Positions 1-4,693 of a DNA stretch of 6,218 nucleotides are shown here, one piece after another. The stretch is from Ruminococcus sp. (lineage in GTDB: Bacteria; Bacillota_A; Clostridia; Oscillospirales; Ruminococcaceae): contig JAFOMV010000166.1 in assembly GCA_017418765.1 (NCBI GenBank), positions 1 through 6,218 on the forward strand, written 5' to 3'. A model generated the notes under the pieces. The model was not told the DNA's origin, did not search any database, and saw nothing but the letters and a program-made list of their open reading frames with translations. The translations under genes were made by a program, and so were the position numbers. Numbering within the stretch: the first letter of the stretch is position 1; each line of letters opens with the position of its first letter.

Positions 1-567
1 ACCAACAAGCAGGGCAATCAGCTGCGCTTGCTGGCGCAGATAAACTGTGCGGATGTGGAACTGGATAATTTCCCGAAACGGGGACTTTTACAGTTCTGGA
101 TACTCAACGATACACTGTTGGGAATGAACTTTGATGAACCAAACCTACAGGATGGTTTCCGTGTGGTGTATCATCCTTTCGTGGATAAGACGGTAACTGA
201 AACGGAGCTGACATTCAAGGTCTTCGGCAATCCTTTTGATGATGATGAACAATTTCCTGTCAAGGATGAATTTGGCGTGGAAATGATAAGAACCGAGGAA
301 AGTTCCGACGGATACGCTGATGAGGACTGTCCTATGTCAGGTCACAAGATCGGCGGATTCCCTCTCATTGACAAAAGAGACAGCCGCAGCTTTCTTCTAT
401 TACAGCTTGACAGTGATTTTTTAAGTGAGGCAAATAGTGACGGTAATTTCGTTTTTAGAGAAAAGGTAATGTGGGGCGATGCAGGTACTGCGCTGTTTTT
501 CATAGAGCGGGAAGCGCTTAAATTGCTGGATTTCAGTGACGTTAGCTATTATTGGGACAATAGATGA
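1..567 (+). CDS. DUF1963 / YwqG-family protein, 5' truncated by window edge
   Basis: The reading frame is open from base 1, so the true start lies to the left; 188 residues and the stop are visible. An in-frame TTG at 28 and later ATGs are internal codons, not a convincing start. The piece matches the C-terminal two thirds of the DUF1963 (YwqG-like) family as I recall it: LRLLAQINCADV near the left edge, then FPKRGLLQFWI, a VVYHPF strand, and a tail with WGDAGTALFFI (from about residue 158) and LDFSDVSYYWD just before the stop. The family is cytoplasmic and has no established biochemical role; in bacteria it is often found among small accessory or immunity-like proteins. No signal peptide or membrane segment is seen in the visible part. 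Family members are usually about 250 residues or more, so roughly the first quarter is probably missing. A hairpin begins just after the stop, suggesting that this is the last gene of its unit. I am confident of the family, but no function can be given. Confidence 0.85.
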   Translation, partial: TNKQGNQLRLLAQINCADVELDNFPKRGLLQFWILNDTLLGMNFDEPNLQDGFRVVYHPFVDKTVTETELTFKVFGNPFDDDEQFPVKDEFGVEMIRTEESSDGYADEDCPMSGHKIGGFPLIDKRDSRSFLLLQLDSDFLSEANSDGNFVFREKVMWGDAGTALFFIEREALKLLDFSDVSYYWDNR

Positions 568-569
568 TG

Positions 570-590
570 AATCAGTTTTACTGATTTTTA
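570..590 (+). terminator. Possible weak intrinsic terminator after the DUF1963 gene
   Basis: A perfect 7-bp stem (AATCAGT at 570-576 and ACTGATT at 580-586) with a TTT loop starts three bases after the stop codon and runs into a short T-rich stretch. The geometry is that of a Rho-independent terminator, but the stem is AT-rich and the T run is short and broken by A, so efficiency is probably modest. It overlaps the start of the possible -10 box of the next gene. Confidence 0.45.
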
Positions 591-594
591 TAAT
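589..594 (+). promoter_or_regulatory. Candidate -10 box for the CASDH transcript
   Basis: A perfect TATAAT lies in the gap before CASDH. No good -35 hexamer is seen 16-18 bases upstream, and there is no TG extension, so this call rests on one hexamer in AT-rich DNA. If real, transcription would begin near 600, almost exactly at the left arm of the inverted repeat at 600-688, giving a leader of about 115 bases. Confidence 0.3.
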
Positions 595-599
595 TAATG

Positions 600-688
600 G
601 CATCTCTAAAAAACGCTTTGTCAAAGAAACAATGGATATGCGGCATATACAGTGCATAGCTGTTTTTTAAGAATGTTTTTAGAGATGC
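600..688 (+). repeat. Widely spaced inverted repeat in the CASDH leader
   Basis: The left arm at 600-614 (GCATCTCTAAAAAAC) and the right arm at 675-688 (GTTTTTAGAGATGC) are reverse complements over 14 bp, with one extra A in the left arm. The 60 bases between them hold smaller palindromes, CTTTG-T-CAAAG at 616-626 and ATATG-CGG-CATAT at 636-648, and a run of six T at 663-668. The A-rich end of the left arm could instead pair with 662-669 (8 bp). The element could be a folded 5' leader RNA of the spermidine gene or a very small inverted-repeat mobile element. The arms are clear in the sequence; the role is unknown. Confidence 0.6.
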
Positions 689-701
689 AAATAAATAATA
701 T

Positions 702-706
702 GGAGG
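702..706 (+). promoter_or_regulatory. Ribosome binding site that decides the CASDH start
   Basis: GGAGG lies 3 bases before the ATG at 710 and 9 bases before the ATG at 716. Three bases is too close for efficient initiation, while nine is normal, so 716 is the preferred start. The protein then begins MGKCMIIGCGG, which places the first beta strand of the Rossmann fold right at the N terminus. Confidence 0.75.
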
Positions 707-715
707 TATATGATC

Positions 716-1918
716 ATGGGAAAATGCATGATAATCGGCTGCGGAGGCGTTGCATCCGTTGCAATTCACAAATGCTGTCAGAACAGCGAGGTATTTGAGG
801 GGATAATGATAGCAAGCCGCACTAAGTCAAAGTGTGATGCTCTGAAGGAAAAACTCCAGCCAACAACAAAGACTGTAATTGAGACTGCTCAGGTAAATGC
901 TGACAACACAGAGGAACTTATTGCTCTTATCGAAAGCTACAAGCCTGATGTGGTGCTGAACCTTGCTCTCCCTTATCAGGACCTCACAATCATGGATGCT
1001 TGTCTTGCTACAAAGACCCACTATGTTGATACAGCAAACTATGAGCCTCTCGATACTGCTAAGTTCGAGTACAAGTGGCAGTGGGCATACCGTGAGAAGT
1101 TCGAGAAGGCAGGCATCACAGCTCTCCTCGGAAGCGGATTCGACCCCGGCGTAACAGGTGTATTCTCCGCATACGCAATGAAGCACCAGTTTGACGAGAT
1201 AAACTACATCGACATCCTTGACTGCAACGGCGGTGATCACGGCTACCCGTTCGCTACCAACTTCAACCCTGAGATCAACATTCGTGAGGTTTCCGCAAAG
1301 GGAAGCTATATCGAGGACGGCAAGTGGGTAGAGACCGAGCCTATGGAGATAAAGCGTGTCTACAACTTCAAGGGTGTTGGCGAGAAGGATATGTACCTCC
1401 TTCACCATGAGGAGCTTGAATCTCTTGCGCTCAACATCAAGGGCATAAAGCGTATCCGTTTCTTCATGACATTCGGTCAGAGCTACCTGACACATCTTAA
1501 GTGCCTTGAGAACGTAGGTATGACATCCATCGAGCCCATTATGTACGAGGGCAAGGAGATAGTGCCTCTCCAGTTTCTGAAGGCTGTACTTCCCGATCCT
1601 GCTTCACTGGGCCCGAGAACAGTTGGCAAGACAAACATCGGCTGTATCTTCCGTGGAAAGAAGGACGGCAAGGATAAGAATTACTACCTCTACAACATCT
1701 GCGACCATCAGGAGTGTTACAAGGAAGTTGGCTCACAGGCTATTTCCTATACTACAGGTGTACCTGCAATGATCGGCGCCATGATGATAATGACAGGAAC
1801 ATGGAAGAAGGCAGGCGTTTACAACATCGAGGAATTCGATCCCGATCCGTTCATGGAAGCTCTCAATAAGTGGGGACTCCCTTGGGAGGAGGACTTTGAT
1901 CCTGTCCTTGTTGACTGA
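716..1918 (+). CDS. Carboxyspermidine dehydrogenase (CASDH), saccharopine dehydrogenase family
   Basis: This cytoplasmic enzyme makes carboxyspermidine by NADPH-dependent reductive condensation of putrescine with L-aspartate beta-semialdehyde, the first dedicated step of the alternative spermidine route. The protein has 400 residues from the chosen ATG, about the family's length. Visible marks are an N-terminal Rossmann nucleotide-binding loop GCGGVA (residues 8-13), ASRTK after the second strand (33-37; the Arg fits NADPH), DTANYE (105-110), GSGFDPGVTG (139-148), and a substrate-domain signature beginning DCNGGDHGYPF (169-179). GVPAMIGAMMI (348-358) follows in the C-terminal nucleotide-binding part. 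The saccharopine dehydrogenase family also includes lysine-pathway enzymes, but the nspC homologue downstream and the GGDHGYPF block favour CASDH. Codons are strongly biased (15 AAC against 3 AAT for Asn), suggesting high expression. An alternative ATG at 710 would add two residues. An 82-base gap without a clear terminator separates it from the next gene. Confidence 0.93.
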   Translation: MGKCMIIGCGGVASVAIHKCCQNSEVFEGIMIASRTKSKCDALKEKLQPTTKTVIETAQVNADNTEELIALIESYKPDVVLNLALPYQDLTIMDACLATKTHYVDTANYEPLDTAKFEYKWQWAYREKFEKAGITALLGSGFDPGVTGVFSAYAMKHQFDEINYIDILDCNGGDHGYPFATNFNPEINIREVSAKGSYIEDGKWVETEPMEIKRVYNFKGVGEKDMYLLHHEELESLALNIKGIKRIRFFMTFGQSYLTHLKCLENVGMTSIEPIMYEGKEIVPLQFLKAVLPDPASLGPRTVGKTNIGCIFRGKKDGKDKNYYLYNICDHQECYKEVGSQAISYTTGVPAMIGAMMIMTGTWKKAGVYNIEEFDPDPFMEALNKWGLPWEEDFDPVLVD

Positions 1919-2000
1919 TAAAATGGCAATAGCAAAGTACAGGCGGAGAGTTACGCTTAGTAAAAATGTCATCTTTTGATGGAGACTTCATGGAGGTATC

Positions 2001-2633
2001 ATGCTTTTTGTACAGAGTATAACAATAGGCTATTACAAGAATATGCGTTTTCCGCAGTATGCAAACGAGCGTGAGAAGATAATATTTCTGCCTATAGAAC
2101 TGAATCCGAATAAATTCTTAGGAGCTGAACCGCTGAAGGAGAACATGCTTGACTGTGAGGTGCTTGTACAATATGAGAACTTCTGGCAGTATCCTATGAA
2201 GCTACATTCTTATGGTACGAAGCTGCAGCAATTCGGCGATGAGATTTTTGGCAGTTCAGACGATGGATCGATTCAAGGAACGCTCAGTAATATAAGGCTG
2301 TTTAAAGATGAAGCTGATTATAGAGTGGCGTTTTGTGATGATGGCAGCTTTCTTTGTCACTCAAAGCGTAAGGGGCATAACGAAGAATATACAGTTCCTC
2401 ATACGCCGTTTGCCAATAAGAACAAGATAAATAAAACGGTGTTCAGGCTGTCTGACGGAGATTACGGCAGGATCATTTACAACAATCGTTATATCGACCA
2501 TGATACGGGAAAATGGATATACACAAGAAATGTGTACAATATTGTATGCTGTAATAAAGCGGCTTTCCGTGAGAAGATGTTCTATCGGAAAAAGCCTGAC
2601 TTTGAATATACAAATTTACTTTATTTGAGATAA
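2001..2633 (+). CDS. Uncharacterised protein between the two spermidine genes
   Basis: I do not recognise this 210-residue protein. The start is supported by GGAGG at 1992-1996, four bases from the ATG, which is rather close; the next in-frame ATG, at 2043, has no better site. There is no signal peptide, lipobox or membrane segment, so it should be cytoplasmic. It is rich in aromatic and charged residues and looks mostly beta-stranded. The most ordered part is C-terminal, around residues 145-185, with FRLSDGDYGRIIYNNRYIDH followed by TGKWIYTRNVYNIVCC; the GRIIYNNRY piece and its Trp/Tyr-rich surroundings look like a small beta-sheet domain. Cysteines are scattered without a metal-binding pattern. 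Its stop codon overlaps the ribosome binding site of the cyclophilin gene, so the two are almost certainly co-transcribed. Codon use is AT-rich, unlike CASDH just upstream. That it is a gene is well supported; no function is proposed. Confidence 0.82.
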   Translation: MLFVQSITIGYYKNMRFPQYANEREKIIFLPIELNPNKFLGAEPLKENMLDCEVLVQYENFWQYPMKLHSYGTKLQQFGDEIFGSSDDGSIQGTLSNIRLFKDEADYRVAFCDDGSFLCHSKRKGHNEEYTVPHTPFANKNKINKTVFRLSDGDYGRIIYNNRYIDHDTGKWIYTRNVYNIVCCNKAAFREKMFYRKKPDFEYTNLLYLR

Positions 2634-2646
2634 GGAGAATAGAAAA

Positions 2647-3297
2647 ATGAGAAAAACAATAGCGTTAGCATTTTCTGCAATGTTCCTGCTTACAGGCTGC
2701 GGAAAGAATGTTTCGATCGGTGAAAGCAGTCAGGGAGCAGCTTCAACAGCTTCCGAAAAAAGCAGTGCAGATGGCGAAACCATAGTTATAACACTTCATC
2801 CTGAGTATGCACCTATAACCTGTGAAAACTTTGAAAAGCTTGTAAATGAAGGTTTCTATGACGGTCTTACCTTCCATCGTGTTGTTGAGGGATTCATGGC
2901 TCAGGGCGGTGATCCTCAGGGTACAGGTATGGGCGGAAGCGATGAAACCATCAAGGGCGAGTTTTCTTCAAACGGAGTAGATAACAAGCTTTCACATAAA
3001 AGAGGCGTAGTTTCAATGGCAAGAAGTCAGGATCCTGACAGTGCATCAAGCCAGTTCTTTATCTGCTACGATGATTCTTGCACATTCCTTGACGGCAACT
3101 ATGCTGCATTCGGAGAAGTAACTGAGGGAATGAATGTTGTGGATGACTTCCTTAAAGTGCCGCGTTCTCTTGGCAGTGATGGTGACATATCATCCCCAAA
3201 TACTGCCATTACAATGAAGACAGTTGTAATGATAGATGATGACGCAAATGGTGATCCGAGAGTCAAGATCACAATGGATGATTTCCTTGATGAATGA
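2647..3297 (+). CDS. Lipoprotein cyclophilin-type peptidyl-prolyl cis-trans isomerase
   Basis: This 216-residue protein is a membrane-anchored foldase that should act outside the cytoplasmic membrane on secreted proteins. It begins with a lipoprotein signal peptide (MRKTIALAF, then LLTGC with the lipidated Cys at 18), followed by a Ser/Ala-rich tether to about residue 43 and one cyclophilin domain (about 44-197). Residues matching the human CypA active site are Arg78, Phe83, Met84 and Gln86 (in FHRVVEGFMAQGGD), Ala125 (SMARS), Phe138 (SQFFI) and Leu148. By motif alignment, CypA Trp121 is replaced by Phe147 and His126 by Tyr152. Departures at these two positions are common in bacteria and usually reduce cyclosporin binding rather than activity. 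The tail after about residue 180 is acidic (DDDANGD, then DDFLDE). The start has an AAGGAG site at 2632-2637, nine bases away. The end overlaps the probable nspC start, so translation is likely coupled. Confidence 0.95.
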   Translation: MRKTIALAFSAMFLLTGCGKNVSIGESSQGAASTASEKSSADGETIVITLHPEYAPITCENFEKLVNEGFYDGLTFHRVVEGFMAQGGDPQGTGMGGSDETIKGEFSSNGVDNKLSHKRGVVSMARSQDPDSASSQFFICYDDSCTFLDGNYAAFGEVTEGMNVVDDFLKVPRSLGSDGDISSPNTAITMKTVVMIDDDANGDPRVKITMDDFLDE

Positions 3298-4435
3298 TAT
3301 GCTTAAAGTTCCGAAGATAAACGGGATCACTACTCCGTGCTATGTAATAGATGAAGCAAAGCTAATAAAGAATCTGGAGATATTAAAAGGTGTTCAGGAC
3401 AGGACAGGGGCTAAGATACTTCTTGCACAGAAGGCATTCTCCTGCTATCATGTTTATCCGCTTATAGGAAAGTATCTTTCAGGTACAGCATGCAGCGGAC
3501 TGTATGAGGCTAAGCTTGGCTTTGAGGAGATGGGCAAGGAAAATCATGTTTTCTCAGCGGCTTACCGTGAAAGCGAGATTGACGAGATAATAAGCTATTG
3601 CGGACATATCATATTTAATTCTTTTTCACAGCTTGACCGCTACCGTGACAAAGTACTTGCAGCCGGCAGGAAGATAGGACTTCGTATCAATCCTGAATAT
3701 TCAACGCAGGAAGGGCATGAGATATACGATCCATGTTCACCTGTATCAAGGCTTGGCATCACACGCAGAAACTTCCTCAAAGACGATCTTGATGGCGTAA
3801 GCGGACTTCATTTCCACACTCTCTGCGAGCAGAATTCCGATGATCTTGAATCTACACTGGATGCGATAGAGGAAAAATTTGGTGATATACTGCCGAATAT
3901 GGAGTGGATAAACTTCGGCGGCGGTCATCATATAACCCGTGAGGATTATGACATTCCACGTCTTGAACGCTGCATAAAGCGTATGCAGGAAAAATACGGA
4001 CTTGAAGTTTTTCTTGAACCTGGAGAGGCAGTTGCACTTAATGCAGGATATCTTGTTACGGAAGTTCTTGATATTACAGAGAATGATATGCCGATAGCAA
4101 TACTTGATACTTCAGCGGCGTGTCATATGCCTGATGTACTTGAAATGCCATATCGTCCGCCTCTTTTTGGGGCAGGAAAGGCAGGGGAGAAGGATTTTAC
4201 CTACAGGCTTGGTTCACAGACCTGTCTGGCTGGCGACAGCATAGGTGAATACTCTTTCGATAAGCCTCTGGATATTGGTGACAGGCTTGTATTCGGAGAT
4301 ATGGCCATATATTCTATGGTCAAAAACAATACATTTAACGGTATGCCTTTACCGTCTATTATTCTCATGAAACAAGACGGAACATCTGAAATAATCAAAG
4401 ATTTTGACTACAGTGATTTTAAAGGCAGACTTTGA
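3290..4435 (+). CDS. nspC: Carboxynorspermidine/carboxyspermidine decarboxylase
   Basis: This PLP-dependent enzyme removes the carboxyl group of carboxyspermidine (or carboxynorspermidine) to give spermidine, the step after CASDH. It is a fold type III decarboxylase (alanine racemase-like barrel plus C-terminal beta domain) of 381 residues, a normal length for the family. Visible marks are TTPCYVID near the start, LLAQKAF with the PLP lysine at 48, GLHFHTLCEQN around His174/His176, NFGGGHH (208-214, phosphate-binding glycines), EPGEA (243-247), the SAACHMPDVLEMPYRP block with Cys278 and Asp282 across the dimer interface, and CLAGDSIGEYSF from Cys312. The start is uncertain: ATG 3290 overlaps the cyclophilin stop by 8 bases and has a weak upstream GGA, while ATG 3299, just after that stop, would begin MLKVPKING; an in-frame ATG at 3236 would overlap far too much. 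No strong ribosome site is seen, so coupling to the cyclophilin gene is likely. Codon use is AT-rich (5 AAC, 10 AAT). Confidence 0.95.
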   Translation: MNDMLKVPKINGITTPCYVIDEAKLIKNLEILKGVQDRTGAKILLAQKAFSCYHVYPLIGKYLSGTACSGLYEAKLGFEEMGKENHVFSAAYRESEIDEIISYCGHIIFNSFSQLDRYRDKVLAAGRKIGLRINPEYSTQEGHEIYDPCSPVSRLGITRRNFLKDDLDGVSGLHFHTLCEQNSDDLESTLDAIEEKFGDILPNMEWINFGGGHHITREDYDIPRLERCIKRMQEKYGLEVFLEPGEAVALNAGYLVTEVLDITENDMPIAILDTSAACHMPDVLEMPYRPPLFGAGKAGEKDFTYRLGSQTCLAGDSIGEYSFDKPLDIGDRLVFGDMAIYSMVKNNTFNGMPLPSIILMKQDGTSEIIKDFDYSDFKGRL

Positions 4436-4478
4436 ATGATCAGCGAAGAATAGCAGAATGATACTGATATTCCGAGAG

Positions 4479-4528
4479 CCGTTCACAGTTATACTTGTAA
4501 TAAGTACGACTGTGAACGGTAATTTTTA
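4479..4528 (+). terminator. Strong intrinsic terminator after nspC
   Basis: CCGTTCACAGT (4479-4489) pairs perfectly with ACTGTGAACGG (4509-4519). After one G-U pair and one mismatch the stem continues with TACTT (4492-4496) and AAGTA (4502-4506) around a GTAAT loop. A TTTTT run at 4523-4527 follows. It lies 43 bases past the nspC stop and cleanly separates the spermidine cluster from the dockerin gene. There is no T run on the other strand, so it acts mainly on + strand transcripts. Confidence 0.92.
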
Positions 4529-4601
4529 TACTTGATGTAAATAATGTAACCGTTTTGTAGCAATTAGTACATATTCTGTTCAACTATTTGTATTTAAAAT
4601 A

Positions 4602-4610
4602 TGATATAAT
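4602..4610 (+). promoter_or_regulatory. Extended -10 promoter of the dockerin gene
   Basis: TGATATAAT at 4602-4610 is a perfect extended -10 (TGN plus TATAAT). No good -35 hexamer is seen at 16-18 bases, which extended -10 promoters can tolerate; TTCAAC at 4579-4584 is spaced 20 bases away. Transcription would begin near 4617, giving a leader of about 77 bases. The location just after a strong terminator and before a new gene supports it. The rest of the 258-base gap (4436-4693) is AT-rich and holds nothing else I can identify. Confidence 0.65.
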
Positions 4611-4693
4611 TATATATATTTTTTGAACGCCGATAAATTATTTTTATTACATTAATGCTTACAGGAAATCAGTAACGGATATTGGAGGTCCAT

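Noticed and set aside
28..567. TTG at 28 as the start of the DUF1963 gene
   Set aside because: The frame is open upstream to base 1, there is no ribosome site before it, and it falls inside the conserved LRLLAQIN segment, so the gene simply runs off the left edge.
827..1495. A 222-codon open frame on the - strand inside CASDH
   Set aside because: It is the antisense shadow of a strongly codon-biased gene. Its product resembles no family, and the + strand protein here has clear conserved enzyme motifs.
1923..1979. An 18-codon basic mini-ORF (starts MAIAKYRRR) in the CASDH to 2001 gap
   Set aside because: It has no ribosome binding site and starts right after the CASDH stop; an open frame this short is expected by chance.
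1970..1981. CATC-TTTT-GATG hairpin after CASDH as a terminator
   Set aside because: The stem is only 4 bp and no T run follows, so it is too weak to call.
4515..4554. AACGGT (4515-4520) and ACCGTT (4549-4554) as an alternative hairpin or operator before the dockerin gene
   Set aside because: It is only 6 bp and its left arm is part of the much stronger terminator stem; a chance match is likely.
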